From assembly GCF_002929305.1 (NCBI RefSeq), contig NZ_PJIO01000006.1, forward strand, positions 202,702 to 266,701: 64,000 nt of DNA. The letters are read 5' to 3'. Shown here one piece after another: positions 8,652-17,951 of this stretch. The first letter of the stretch is position 1. Every line of letters begins with the position of its first letter. A program made the translations under genes and the position numbers. Under the pieces are notes generated by a model. That model ran no database searches and was not told where the DNA came from. It was given only the letters and a program-made list of their open reading frames with translations. The DNA comes from Arthrobacter sp. GMC3. Its GTDB lineage: Bacteria; Actinomycetota; Actinomycetes; Actinomycetales; Micrococcaceae.

Positions 8652-9974
8652 CTACACGGGATTCGGCTTGGACAGCAACGTGTCCAACCGTTCCACAAAC
8701 GCATCCCAACCATCCTTGGCCTTGGTCCGGCCCAGGAAAACGTTCTGCACGTTTTCTGCGAAGAATGACTGAAAGTCCGAACCGGACCCGGTAAACCAGG
8801 CTCGGGGGTCATAGTTGATGATGTCCGCTGCGCCGGCATAGTGAGCCTGTGGCAGGAGGTTTTCAAATTCTGCTGATTGCACTACCGGTTGAAATCCGGG
8901 GATGTGCCCGGCTTTTGCCCAGTTCAAGGATCCCTTGAGGATGTCCGCCACAAAGGCATACACGTCGTTGCGTTTTTGTTCATCAAGGTTCAGCTGATGA
9001 GGCAGCACAAACGCGTGCGAGTCGGCATAAGCGGCAGGGGTGCCAAACAGCGTGGGAATCGGCATGGCGTCAAATGGCACCTTTGCCGTTTGCATGGTGG
9101 GTAGCTCCCAGACGCCGCTCATGAACATGCCTGAATCTTGGGCGGCAAATTCGGCGATGGCAGTTCCGCCGTCCCCGCTGGCCGTGGCGATCTTGTCGTC
9201 GAGGAGTGAGTGGATGTACTCCAGCACGCTGATGGCTACATCACGGTCCACGACGGCCTTTTGCCCTTGCACCAGTTCCATGGAGGCGCCGTGCTGCTTG
9301 TAGAAGGTGTAAAACAGGCGCCACATTTGTGCACCGTCACCGAGATATCCATACGAGAGACCGTGCTTGCCGGTGACCTTGGCCATTTCCAGTGCCATTT
9401 CCTTGAACCGGTCCGAGTTGGTGACGATCTCAAGCTGTCCGTTGGCAGCAAGCGCACCGGCCTTCTGCGCCACTTCTGTGTTGTACATCAGGATGAAAGG
9501 GTGCGAGTCGAGGGCGATGGAGAAGAGCTTGCCGTCCTGGAGGCTGTTATTCCAGATCCGGGGCGAGAAGTCGTTCTTGGTGACCCCATTTTTTGCCAGG
9601 AGGTCCACGTCCCACGGGTCAAGGAGCCCTCCCGGAGCATATCCGGTGACGCGTGAGGCATGCATGATGGCGACCTCTGGTGGCCGGCCTCCTGCCGACG
9701 CCATGGCAAGCTTCGTGTAGTACGGGGCGCCCCATGCCAAGACTGTGGGGTTGACGTGGTACGACTGCTGCGAGGCATTGGCCGTGTCAATCATGGCCTG
9801 CATTTTGATTCCGTCACCACCGGAGAGCAAGTGCCAGAAGCGCAATTGCGCCTCGCCCGCAGCCTGGGCGGAACCGCCGCAGCCGGATAACAAGGCCGCG
9901 CCCAGGGCACCCGAAAGCGCTATCCCACCACCGCGAAGTAGCTGCCGCCTAGACACGCTGTTAAGTTCATTCAT
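8652..9974 (-). CDS. sugar ABC transporter substrate-binding lipoprotein
   Basis: A 440-residue family 1 solute-binding protein. The N-terminus has twin arginines (SRRQLLRG, residues 8-15), a hydrophobic stretch and a lipobox LLSGC with the lipidated cysteine at 32, so it is exported, possibly by Tat, and anchored outside the membrane. It is first in the importer operon; AAAGGAG lies upstream of ATG 9974. The context (GH51 enzyme, araBD) points to arabinose-containing oligosaccharides as ligand. A LacI-type operator at 10115-10130 lies in its promoter region. Confidence 0.88.
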   Translation of the reverse strand: MNELNSVSRRQLLRGGGIALSGALGAALLSGCGGSAQAAGEAQLRFWHLLSGGDGIKMQAMIDTANASQQSYHVNPTVLAWGAPYYTKLAMASAGGRPPEVAIMHASRVTGYAPGGLLDPWDVDLLAKNGVTKNDFSPRIWNNSLQDGKLFSIALDSHPFILMYNTEVAQKAGALAANGQLEIVTNSDRFKEMALEMAKVTGKHGLSYGYLGDGAQMWRLFYTFYKQHGASMELVQGQKAVVDRDVAISVLEYIHSLLDDKIATASGDGGTAIAEFAAQDSGMFMSGVWELPTMQTAKVPFDAMPIPTLFGTPAAYADSHAFVLPHQLNLDEQKRNDVYAFVADILKGSLNWAKAGHIPGFQPVVQSAEFENLLPQAHYAGAADIINYDPRAWFTGSGSDFQSFFAENVQNVFLGRTKAKDGWDAFVERLDTLLSKPNPV

Positions 9975-10081
9975 CGGTCACTCCTTTGGACGCGATTACA
10001 CTGCCTGGTCCGGTCGCACCCCTCCCCCAAAATCCTGATTCGGGAGTGGCAGCGATCGATAAAACGTGATCTATTCCACAG

Positions 10082-10097
10082 ATTACATCGTTGTAAT
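10082..10097. promoter_or_regulatory. inverted repeat in the sugar importer promoter region
   Basis: ATTACA-TCGT-TGTAAT is a perfect 6-bp inverted repeat 18 bases from the LacI-type operator and about 110 bases before the binding-protein start. It may be a second regulator site. No protein can be assigned to it. Confidence 0.4.
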
Positions 10098-10114
10098 GGC
10101 ATACACAAGAGAAA

Positions 10115-10130
10115 TTGTTAGCGCGCACAA
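10115..10130. promoter_or_regulatory. LacI-family operator of the sugar importer operon
   Basis: TTGTTAGCGCGCACAA is a partial palindrome sharing the TTGT..GC half-sites of the two arabinose operators at 2594 and 3729. It lies between the binding-protein gene and the second LacI-type regulator gene. Confidence 0.65.
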
Positions 10131-10180
10131 GATTTGTTTTCGGTATTTCTCCCGGGGCCGCCGCACGGCCTTCTCCAGTA

Positions 10181-11185
10181 TCAGGAAACGCTTGAGCTGC
10201 CTCTGACTATGAGCCGGTAGGGCAAGGTAACTTCCACGGGATCCCGGTTTCGGTCCGCCATCCGCTCCGTCAAGAGCCGTAGTGCTTCTTCCGCGAGGGC
10301 GCGCTTGTCAAAGGAGATAGTGGTCAACGCCGGCACGGCATATTGCCCGTGGTCAATGTCGTCGAAGCCGGCGACGAGAATGTCCTGGGGCACACGATGG
10401 CCCGCGGCCGCCAGCACACTCAGGGCCCCAATCGCTATGGAATCCGTGAAGCAAAATATGGCGTCCGGAAGATCGTTGGACGACAGAAACTCGGTCAGAG
10501 CCTGCGCACTCCCCCGTGGTGTCCACTCATCGCAGGGAATCTCCAAGCGGGGATCCCTGTCGATGCCAAGCTCAGCCAGCGCCCGATGATAGCCGCGAGT
10601 TCGAACTTCAGCGGTGTCGGTACGTCGAGTCTTCGTGGCACCCAGGATAGCTATCCGACGTCGTCCGCCCTGTGCCAGCGCGAGTGTCATCTCCCGAGCA
10701 GCTGCCACGTTGTCAAGACCGACGTGGTCCACTCTTCGCTGGGCAACTTCACCCAGCATCACCATGGGAGGCAAGTTTCCATCAACGCCTATTGCACTGG
10801 CGTCCAGGGCTACGGGGTTCAGGATGAGCCCGTCGATGAGGTTGGAACGGGCCTTGGACACGAGATCGAATTCGCGTTGCGGGTCCGGCCCGGTCTCCTC
10901 AAGCTGCACGCTCCATCCCTGCTCGTGTGCCACCTCGACGATGTGGTGCGCCAGTTCGGCAGAGTAGGGGGTGCCCAGATCGGGAAGGGCCAGGGCAATG
11001 ACACCCGTCCGCCCGTTACGTAACCCGCGTGCCGATAAATTGGGGACGTAATCTAGCTCGGCGAGAGCTGCCTCCACCCGCACCCTGGTCCGCTCACTCA
11101 CGGGGACCAGCCCATTGACAACATTTGAGACAGTCTTTGGCGACACGCCTGCCCTTGCGGCGACGTCTTTAACAGTGGAACGCAT
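10181..11185 (-). CDS. LacI-family transcriptional regulator of the sugar importer
   Basis: A 334-residue repressor with an N-terminal LacI helix-turn-helix (VKDVAARAGVSPKTVSNVVN, residues 5-24), the hinge region and a sugar-binding effector domain (FCFTDSIAIGALSVLAAAGH, VAGFDDIDHG). The frame is open to 11308, but ATG 11185 puts the helix-turn-helix at the very N-terminus as in the family. It is upstream of and co-oriented with the importer operon, with an operator-like palindrome between, so it probably controls abfA and the transporter. It is clearly different in sequence from the regulator at 2658-3680. Confidence 0.87.
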   Translation of the reverse strand: MRSTVKDVAARAGVSPKTVSNVVNGLVPVSERTRVRVEAALAELDYVPNLSARGLRNGRTGVIALALPDLGTPYSAELAHHIVEVAHEQGWSVQLEETGPDPQREFDLVSKARSNLIDGLILNPVALDASAIGVDGNLPPMVMLGEVAQRRVDHVGLDNVAAAREMTLALAQGGRRRIAILGATKTRRTDTAEVRTRGYHRALAELGIDRDPRLEIPCDEWTPRGSAQALTEFLSSNDLPDAIFCFTDSIAIGALSVLAAAGHRVPQDILVAGFDDIDHGQYAVPALTTISFDKRALAEEALRLLTERMADRNRDPVEVTLPYRLIVRGSSSVS

Positions 11186-11900
11186 GGCCCCGCCCTTTCC
11201 AAGACTCGTCATTCGCGCTACGGCGAACCGCCGCCACATTGGAGCGTCAACTTTTAGACTACCTGTCAGCCATAGCGAGATTTGCCCTATTTGCAGGAAT
11301 TGGGGCATCGTTTTGTCGGGAGGGGACAGTTACGGGAACTGAACCGAGAAGCGCACTTTGCCTGCTCACAATCATTGGCACCCCGCGGTCTGCGACTGAA
11401 TGCTAACGCCCGCAACCTGCCCAATCGAGCGCAGTGATACACCACTGCCAGAGGCAAGGCTAGATGCCATACTCAGGCAACCGGAAACCTTATGAAGGGT
11501 CCGTGTAGTGAGCTCGTTCATTCTGCCCTCAGCTCACCCGATCTTCTCCTGGACCGGCAGGCGCATGAAGAGGCTGAAAAGAGGCCCCTTGGCCTGCCCC
11601 TGCATAGTTGACTTGCAGCAGTATGGGGATACTAAATGCTCCCCGTTGTGCACTGCCTCGGATGAGTTCTGTATGACCCGGTGGGAACTCTCGTGCGACA
11701 GCTTCGCGGCCGTGAATACAGCAAATCAGACATCAATGCTGTGCCTGTCGTTTCATGCTTGATCGAGGACGTATCGGTTCAGTTCGGGGCCGAGTTCCTT
11801 GCCCGGGGTGGGGACGTTTACTTCGAGCGTGGCGACGTCCCGGTGGCCGGGCCGACAACAATAAAGAGAACATCGCTGGCCGTGTTAGCGGCCGTCACTC
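11186..11900. other. intergenic region holding one relic repeat
   Basis: A 715-base gap between the LacI and GntR genes. Short open frames on both strands show no recognisable protein. The only notable content is the coding-like repeat at 11593-11694, which recurs at 41230-41329. Confidence 0.6.
11593..11694 (+). repeat. relic repeat, copy 1 (partner at 41230-41329)
   Basis: About 100 bases are roughly 75% identical to 41230-41329. From GATACT onward the two align in one frame and most differences fall at third codon positions (TCC/TCT, CCG/CCA, TTC/TTT, ACC/ACG), giving DTKCSPLCTASDEFCMTRWE here and DTKYSPLCTDKDEFYMTRWE there. This looks like a once-coding sequence. Upstream of GATACT a single-base indel shifts the frame, so this copy is probably dead. 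Protein family not recognised. Confidence 0.6.
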
Positions 11901-12587
11901 CTATCGCGATTCTTCGTTCTCACCTGTCGCCCAGACGCCTCGGGCGTGGCCTATGTGCCGACGCATTAGTTCCCTGGCAGCATCCGCTTCGCCGGATTCG
12001 ATGAGGTCCAGCAACTCATGGTGTTCCTGGGCCGAGTCGGCAAGCTTGTTGCTTTCGCTCAGCGATTTGAGACCGTACATCCTGGTGCGTGCGCGAAGAC
12101 TTGTCGCGAGCTCGACGAGCTGGCCGTTGCCGGCGAAGCCCAAAAGTTTGGCATGGAAGCCGCGGTCGGCGGCCAAAAACTCGGCCAGGTCCCCGTCACG
12201 GGCGGCCTTGACGATTGCGTCCGCCATCGAGCGGAGCTCGGTGATCCCTGAAGGTGGAATCGTCCCGGCAAGGTCGGCTATCACGGGAGGTTCAAGCAGC
12301 AGCCGGATCTCCGTGATCTCGTCGAGCTCACGATCACTCATGCTCGTGATTCGGAACCCCTTGTTCTTTATCGTCTCGACCAACCCTTCACGGGTGAGGT
12401 CCATCATGGCTTCGCGCACTGGTGTGGCAGAGACGCCGAACGCAGCAGCCAGGACGGGCGCAGAGTACAGCGCACCTTCCTTAATGGTGCCCGCAATGAT
12501 GGCGGTGCGCAGAGACTCGGTGACAGACTCGCGCAGGCTGTACTGGCGCCCCAGCGGTGCTATCCGGACTTCATTGTTGGCAAACAC
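11901..12587 (-). CDS. GntR-family regulator, FCD subfamily
   Basis: A 228-residue repressor: winged helix at residues 15-75 (LRTAIIAGTIKEGALYSAPV, then FGVSATPVREAMMDL) and an all-helical FCD effector domain with the usual Asp/His ligand pattern (AADRGFHAKLL, HHELLDLIESG). GTG 12587 is chosen over ATG 12629 because AAGGAGA lies seven bases before it and the ATG has no ribosome binding site. It follows the peptide-utilisation operon on the same strand, so it probably regulates that operon; the effector may be an amino or organic acid. The target is inferred. Confidence 0.85.
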   Translation of the reverse strand: MFANNEVRIAPLGRQYSLRESVTESLRTAIIAGTIKEGALYSAPVLAAAFGVSATPVREAMMDLTREGLVETIKNKGFRITSMSDRELDEITEIRLLLEPPVIADLAGTIPPSGITELRSMADAIVKAARDGDLAEFLAADRGFHAKLLGFAGNGQLVELATSLRARTRMYGLKSLSESNKLADSAQEHHELLDLIESGEADAARELMRRHIGHARGVWATGENEESR

Positions 12588-12757
12588 GGTGTGGTCTCCT
12601 TGTACGGTCGTCACGGCGGGGCGCCTCATTCACACACCATGGCGGCAGTAACGAGGTCTTCCCAAGCCACCCCAATACTGACATACAGGCAGGCCCGCCG
12701 GAACCGCAGCCAGTCAGCGTCGCCCAATGGTCACTGCCGTTTGAGAGTCCCCGACTA

Positions 12758-14071
12758 TCACCGGCCCCCAGTGGCAGCATTCAACGGGCCTTCACCGCAG
12801 CCGAGTCGTATTGCAAGGGCATCGAACAGCCGGCCGGCCACCTTCCCGGTATGAATGCCGTCATGTTCGAATTCGCTCGTCACCCATGTGTTCAAAGCAC
12901 CCACCCTCTCGGCAGTATCCATTTGGAACGCCACGTCGGCATACATATCGTTTAGATACACGGCGGCCTCGATCGGCACTTCGTTGGTGGCGAGCTTTTC
13001 GACGTCGTACAGCTCTATGGGCCAATGTCCAGCGGCGAGCCGGTCTACTCCCGCTTTGAACCCCTTCAGGGCACGGATTTCCTCGAACATCCACGGGTAT
13101 GCCATCTCACCGGTGAAGCGGAGCGGACGCGTGGTTGCGGCAAAGTCAGGGTTTGCGTGAAGGACCCGCTCTGCGGCCCACGACGTTGGTCCCGGGCCGT
13201 AGATGCTCTCCTGAAGTGCCATGAAGAGCGGATTCCGATCGAATGCGGTTGCTTGTCCAACAGCCGAAAGGAACGTCTCGCTCAAGCGGGTCTCCTGTTC
13301 ATCCGCCCACGCCTCGTCCAGCAGCCAGTGCACCCGGTCGAAGCCTGGCCCCATGCCGAAATCAAGACCAAGGGTCTGTAGCCTCCGCACTGTCAGACGA
13401 TCGCCGTCGGTCAGCATGACTTCTTCGGCCTCAAGCAGATCCGCAATCCGCGCCACTTTTTGGACGAGATGCGGGAATCGTGCGAAGAATTGTTCGTTCT
13501 TCAGGCGCACTCGCGGATAGGTGTGCTCGTAAACCGCGTCCGGCGATGGGTCAAGGCTAGGCAGCCCGCCCGTGACTGCGGCGGCAACAATTGCCTGGGG
13601 TGCCATCGATAGGTAGGTCAGTGTCAAGAAGCCGCCATAGCTCTGCCCGAGCGTCCACCATGGTTCGCCGTTGTAATGCGTTTTGCGTATTGCCTCGAAG
13701 TCCTGCACGATCGAGTCCGCCCGGTACATGGCCAATCTACGTGCCGCAGCGTCAGCCGATAGTGCACCGATACTATCGCCGGTGAGCGGAGTGGATCGGC
13801 CGGTGCCACGCTGATCTGGCAAGACGACGCGGAAGCGTTCCAATGCCTCGCCCAGAAATCCTTCACGTCCCAAGGGCCTAGGCGATTTCCCTCCGGGGCC
13901 GCCCTGCAAGTAGATCAGTACTGGCAGAGTTTCGTCCCGGCGTCGGGCGTCCACGAGTTCTCGCGCGAAGATGCGGATGGTCTCACCCTCAGGATCTGCC
14001 CAGTCGCGTGGCACATCCGTCCAGATGTCGCGTGCCCAAATGTCGGTGCCAATGAGATACCCCGTGGTCAT
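12758..14071 (-). CDS. prolyl aminopeptidase-like alpha/beta hydrolase (peptidase S33)
   Basis: A 437-residue serine hydrolase. GGPGG (residues 57-61) forms the oxyanion region, DQRGTGRS (86-93) is the S33 signature and GQSYGG holds the nucleophile Ser144. The length and the LDPSPDAVYEHTYPRV cap-like insertion match the larger prolyl aminopeptidases, which remove N-terminal proline from peptides. No signal peptide, so cytoplasmic. Its start overlaps the end of the permease gene by four bases, placing it in the peptide importer operon; it probably trims imported proline-containing peptides. Confidence 0.82.
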   Translation of the reverse strand: MTTGYLIGTDIWARDIWTDVPRDWADPEGETIRIFARELVDARRRDETLPVLIYLQGGPGGKSPRPLGREGFLGEALERFRVVLPDQRGTGRSTPLTGDSIGALSADAAARRLAMYRADSIVQDFEAIRKTHYNGEPWWTLGQSYGGFLTLTYLSMAPQAIVAAAVTGGLPSLDPSPDAVYEHTYPRVRLKNEQFFARFPHLVQKVARIADLLEAEEVMLTDGDRLTVRRLQTLGLDFGMGPGFDRVHWLLDEAWADEQETRLSETFLSAVGQATAFDRNPLFMALQESIYGPGPTSWAAERVLHANPDFAATTRPLRFTGEMAYPWMFEEIRALKGFKAGVDRLAAGHWPIELYDVEKLATNEVPIEAAVYLNDMYADVAFQMDTAERVGALNTWVTSEFEHDGIHTGKVAGRLFDALAIRLGCGEGPLNAATGGR

Positions 14072-15033
14072 TTCTTTGCTGTCCTTACTCGTGAATCAAG
14101 CATGCCGTACGCGGTGTCCACTATAAGGTTGGCGACGACGACGAACACCCCGCCAAGCAGCACGATGGCGATAATCACTGGGCGGTCCTGCATCGCGACG
14201 CTTGACACTGCCAGGCTCCCGACGCCGAGAAGGCCGAAGACCTGCTCGATGATGATCACCCCACCGAGCATCAGTCCGATGTCGATCCCCAGCTGCGTGA
14301 CAAGGGGCGGCATGGCGCTGCGGAATGCGTGCACGTAGGTGATTCGTCGTTCGGACAAGCCCTTCGCGCGGGCCGTACGGATGTAGTCCTGGCCAAGTAC
14401 TTCAAGCATTTGCCCTCGTGTCAGCCGGGCGTAAACGGCCGCGACTACCAGTGCCAGGGTGGTCCACGGGAGCAGCAGGTGCCACGCCCACTGCAGCGGA
14501 TCCTCCAGCAGCGGTACGTATCCGGACGGCGGGAAGAGATTCACGCCAGCTTTTGAAGGAAGAAAGTAGAGCAGATACAGGACAACCATGCCCAGTACGA
14601 ATGTCGGGAAGCTAATGCCGACGATCGCGAAGCCCTGACCAAGTCGATCGCGAACACTGCCGGGGTGTTTCGCCGAAGCGATGCCGATCGGGATGCCGAT
14701 GGCGAGCCAGAGCACCACGGCGCCAGAGACAAGCGACATCGTCACGGGGATGCGCTGCAGGACCAGATCGGCTACAGGCAGGCTGGAGCGGTAGGAGTAG
14801 CCCAAGTCGCCGCGAAGAAGACTCCCGAGGAAGTGGAAGTACTGCACCAGGACTGGTTGGTCCAACCCTAGATTGGCGCGGATCTGCGCCATCAGCGCCT
14901 CGGTTGCTTTGTCGCCAGCGATGATCCTCGCCGGATCGGAAGGAGACACGTAGAAGAGCACAAACACAAAAACACTGAGTAGGAAAAGTACCAGCAGGCC
15001 AAAGCCGATGCGTTGCAGAATGAATCTTGTCAT
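14068..15033 (-). CDS. oligopeptide ABC transporter permease (DppB/OppB type)
   Basis: A 321-residue integral membrane protein beginning with the family signature [20 protein letters not shown]. It has about six membrane segments and the permease loop YIRTARAKGLSERRITYVHA near residue 215. Overlaps of four bases with both neighbours show tight coupling in a permease-permease-ATPase-peptidase operon. Confidence 0.92.
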   Translation of the reverse strand: MTRFILQRIGFGLLVLFLLSVFVFVLFYVSPSDPARIIAGDKATEALMAQIRANLGLDQPVLVQYFHFLGSLLRGDLGYSYRSSLPVADLVLQRIPVTMSLVSGAVVLWLAIGIPIGIASAKHPGSVRDRLGQGFAIVGISFPTFVLGMVVLYLLYFLPSKAGVNLFPPSGYVPLLEDPLQWAWHLLLPWTTLALVVAAVYARLTRGQMLEVLGQDYIRTARAKGLSERRITYVHAFRSAMPPLVTQLGIDIGLMLGGVIIIEQVFGLLGVGSLAVSSVAMQDRPVIIAIVLLGGVFVVVANLIVDTAYGMLDSRVRTAKK

Positions 15034-15998
15034 GCTGACTTGCCTCCTTTCGATGAGGACGGATCAAGGGCGTCCCGTAGCCCGTCGCCGAGGAGATTGA
15101 AACTGAGGGTCAGCGCCAGAAGTGCCGCTCCTGGCACCACGACCAGCCACCAGGCATACATGTACAGTGACCCGTTCGCGGCGTCGGCGAGCATGTTTCC
15201 CCAGCTCGGTGTCGGCGGAACAATACCAAGGCCCAGGAACGAGAGCGTGGCCTCGAAAACAATTGCGGACGGGATCATAAGCGTGGTGTAGACAATGATG
15301 GGAACCACCAAGTTCGGCAGGATGTCGCGGAACATGATGGACCATTGCGAGGCGCCCAGTGAGCGTGCCGCTTCGACGAACTCGCGGTGTCGCAGGGCGA
15401 GCACTTGGCCGCGGACAACGCGGGCCAGTCCAGTCCAGCTGAAGAACACAATGACCGCAATCGACAGGCCAAGGCTCGGCCCAGCGACGGAAACCAAAGC
15501 AATCGCGCAAAGGAGGAACGGCACGCTCATGACGAGATCCGTGAAACGGCTGAGGATGGTGTCAACGATGCCGCCCAAGAAGCCTGAAACAGTGCCAATC
15601 AGAACACCGATCAGCGACGCGACGATCGAGGCTGCCACACCAACTAGCAGGGAGACCTGGGCGCCGTAGGCCAAACGGACCAGCACATCGCGGCCGAGTT
15701 GGTCGGTGCCGAATATGAATTGGCCACCGGGACCGACCGGCATTCCCTCCGGAGTGAGTCCGGTGTCTCGGAACTGCTCCGTGGGACCATGACCAGTCCA
15801 TGCGGCGACGAGGGGCGCGCAGATGGCGAAGAGCACGGCCAACACAATCACTAGCATGGACACAATGCTGGCCGGGTCGCGGCGCAGGCGAGCCCACATG
15901 AGTGACATGGAACTGCGCAGCTCGACGTCGGAGGCGTTTTGCGCAACGCGCCCGGCACTCTTGGGCGTTAAAAGCGCGACCCTCCGCGGCCCGCTCAT
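15030..15998 (-). CDS. oligopeptide ABC transporter permease (DppC/OppC type)
   Basis: A 322-residue permease with a long hydrophilic N-terminus (about 40 residues), then about six membrane segments. [20 protein letters not shown] near residue 95 and the ATPase-contact loop [20 protein letters not shown] near 205 are diagnostic of the DppC group. It pairs with the DppB-type protein encoded four bases into its end. Confidence 0.92.
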   Translation of the reverse strand: MSGPRRVALLTPKSAGRVAQNASDVELRSSMSLMWARLRRDPASIVSMLVIVLAVLFAICAPLVAAWTGHGPTEQFRDTGLTPEGMPVGPGGQFIFGTDQLGRDVLVRLAYGAQVSLLVGVAASIVASLIGVLIGTVSGFLGGIVDTILSRFTDLVMSVPFLLCAIALVSVAGPSLGLSIAVIVFFSWTGLARVVRGQVLALRHREFVEAARSLGASQWSIMFRDILPNLVVPIIVYTTLMIPSAIVFEATLSFLGLGIVPPTPSWGNMLADAANGSLYMYAWWLVVVPGAALLALTLSFNLLGDGLRDALDPSSSKGGKSA

Positions 15999-17881
15999 CG
16001 GGTCACCTTCATCCCTGAGTCGCGCACTGGTTCCTCAGGACGGGCAACAAGGGGGCCAACCGGGAAGACACTGCCGTGTTGCCGTAGTGGACGTCCCCCG
16101 GCTGTGCCCGGTGACGCGGCAGCGAGCAAACGCTTCGTGAAGGGTTGTGACGGGTTTTGATAAATGTCATCTGAATCGCCGAGCTCAATAATTCGACCGT
16201 TTTCCATGACAGCAATCCGATCGCAGACATGCCTGACAACGGCCAGGTCATGGGAGATGAATAGGTAGGTGAGTCCCAGTGTTCTTTGCAGTTCATCAAG
16301 GAGATTTAGCACCTGCGCTTGAATGGAAACATCGAGAGCCGACACCGGCTCGTCAAGAATCACCAACTCAGGGTTTAGGGCAAGCGCGCGGGCGATCCCG
16401 ATCCTTTGGCGTTGCCCGCCCGAGAACTGCGAGGGGAACCGGTTGTAGTGCTCGGGGCTGAGGCCAACAAGCTCCATCAGTTCGCCCACGCGCGCCCGGC
16501 GCTCGGCACCAGAGGCAATGCCGTGGATACGGAAAGGGTCGCCGATGATCGAGCCGACTCTGCGCTTGGGATTCAACGATCCGAAAGGATCCTGGAACAC
16601 TACCTGTACGCGCCGGCGCATCTCGCGCCAGCCAGCGCGACTGAGCCCGGACACGGGGCTGCCGTCGAAGTGCACAGTTCCGGATGTCGGCTCGATAAGG
16701 CCTGCGATGGCTCGCGCCAGCGTGGTCTTTCCGCATCCACTCTCTCCGACCAGGCCCAGGGTCTCGCCCCGGCGGACGTCGAGGGTAATACCATCAAGGA
16801 CTACCCGCTCGGGACCGCGACGCTGTGAGAAGGCGAGCTTCAAGTTCTCCGTCTGGACAATGTGGGACTCCGGGCCGCTCTCGACCGTCCTAACGTCGCT
16901 GGGGACAGTGGGTGCGGCCGGCTCGCTGGGTTCATGTTCCAGCCAGCAGGCAGCCTCGATCCCGTTGCTGTAGAGCCGCATGGGCGGGGCAGTTCCGCAA
17001 ATATCCATTGCGTCCGGACAGCGTTCCCTAAAGACGCATCCGGCCGGTGGGGAGAGCAAGCTCGGCGGCCGCCCGCCGATTGAGATAAGGGGCGTGCCCG
17101 GTTCCCGGTTGAAGGATGAGGAGCGCAGCAGGCCCGCAGTGTAGGGATGGGCGGGCGCCCCCAAAACCTCTTGACTGGCCCCCACCTCCATCATCTGTCC
17201 CCCGTACATCACCATCACACGGTCAGCGACCCGCGACAGTACGCCGAGGTCGTGACTAATCATGAGTACTGTTGCGCCGAATTCCTTTCGCATTTCGCCG
17301 AGAAGGTCCAGGATTTGGGCCTGCACCGTCGAGTCCAGTGCCGTGGTCGGCTCATCGGCGATGATGAGCCCGGGGCCCAGGGACAGGGCCATCGCGATCA
17401 TGACACGTTGGCGCATGCCACCGGAGAACTGATGCGGATAGGCGTCAAATCGTGAAGCTGCGTCGGGGATCTGGACCTTCTTGAGCAGCTCGATGGCGCG
17501 TGCCTTGGCTGCTGCGTGGCTTACCGGTTCGTGCGCGCGGATCTGCTCCACGATCTGCCATCCAACGGTGTATTGCGGGTGAAGGCTGGACAGCGGATCC
17601 TGGAAGATCATGCTGATGTGGCGGCCACGCACCCCGCGGAGCTCGGCTGGGGAGATGCCCAGCAGCTCGCGATCGCGGAATTTTACACTGCCGCTAATTC
17701 GAGCACGGGGTACCAGTCCCATGATCGACTGCACCATGACGGACTTTCCGGAGCCGGACTCCCCCACCACCCCAAAGAATTCGCCTTCGCGTACTTGGAA
17801 GGACACGTCTCGCACCGCATGTATCGTCCCGTCCCCGCTCGGGATGTCTACTACGAGGTTTCTTACGTCAAGAATGGTCAT
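15995..17881 (-). CDS. oligopeptide ABC transporter ATPase, DppD-DppF fusion
   Basis: A 628-residue protein with two complete ABC domains in tandem. Domain 1 has Walker A GESGSGKS (40-47), signature FSGGMRQR (about 152) and Walker B LIIADEPT. Domain 2 has Walker A GESGCGKT (379-386), FSGGQRQR and LVILDEPVSALD. Between them lies the oligopeptide-importer cysteine motif (Cys282, Cys288, Cys295, Cys312), which in relatives binds an iron-sulfur cluster. Separate dppD and dppF genes are therefore fused here. Overlaps the upstream permease gene's neighbour by four bases in the same operon. Confidence 0.93.
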   Translation of the reverse strand: MTILDVRNLVVDIPSGDGTIHAVRDVSFQVREGEFFGVVGESGSGKSVMVQSIMGLVPRARISGSVKFRDRELLGISPAELRGVRGRHISMIFQDPLSSLHPQYTVGWQIVEQIRAHEPVSHAAAKARAIELLKKVQIPDAASRFDAYPHQFSGGMRQRVMIAMALSLGPGLIIADEPTTALDSTVQAQILDLLGEMRKEFGATVLMISHDLGVLSRVADRVMVMYGGQMMEVGASQEVLGAPAHPYTAGLLRSSSFNREPGTPLISIGGRPPSLLSPPAGCVFRERCPDAMDICGTAPPMRLYSNGIEAACWLEHEPSEPAAPTVPSDVRTVESGPESHIVQTENLKLAFSQRRGPERVVLDGITLDVRRGETLGLVGESGCGKTTLARAIAGLIEPTSGTVHFDGSPVSGLSRAGWREMRRRVQVVFQDPFGSLNPKRRVGSIIGDPFRIHGIASGAERRARVGELMELVGLSPEHYNRFPSQFSGGQRQRIGIARALALNPELVILDEPVSALDVSIQAQVLNLLDELQRTLGLTYLFISHDLAVVRHVCDRIAVMENGRIIELGDSDDIYQNPSQPFTKRLLAAASPGTAGGRPLRQHGSVFPVGPLVARPEEPVRDSGMKVTR

Positions 17882-17951
17882 CAGTTTCCTCTTCTGAATA
17901 TCCGGCGGCCGAAGTGGCTCGGCCGCCGGATACGCATCGGTCCCGAAAGTG

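Noticed and set aside
11755..12651. Plus-strand frame of 298 codons, Ser/Arg-rich
   Set aside because: Antisense to the GntR/FCD gene; composition is that of a GC shadow.
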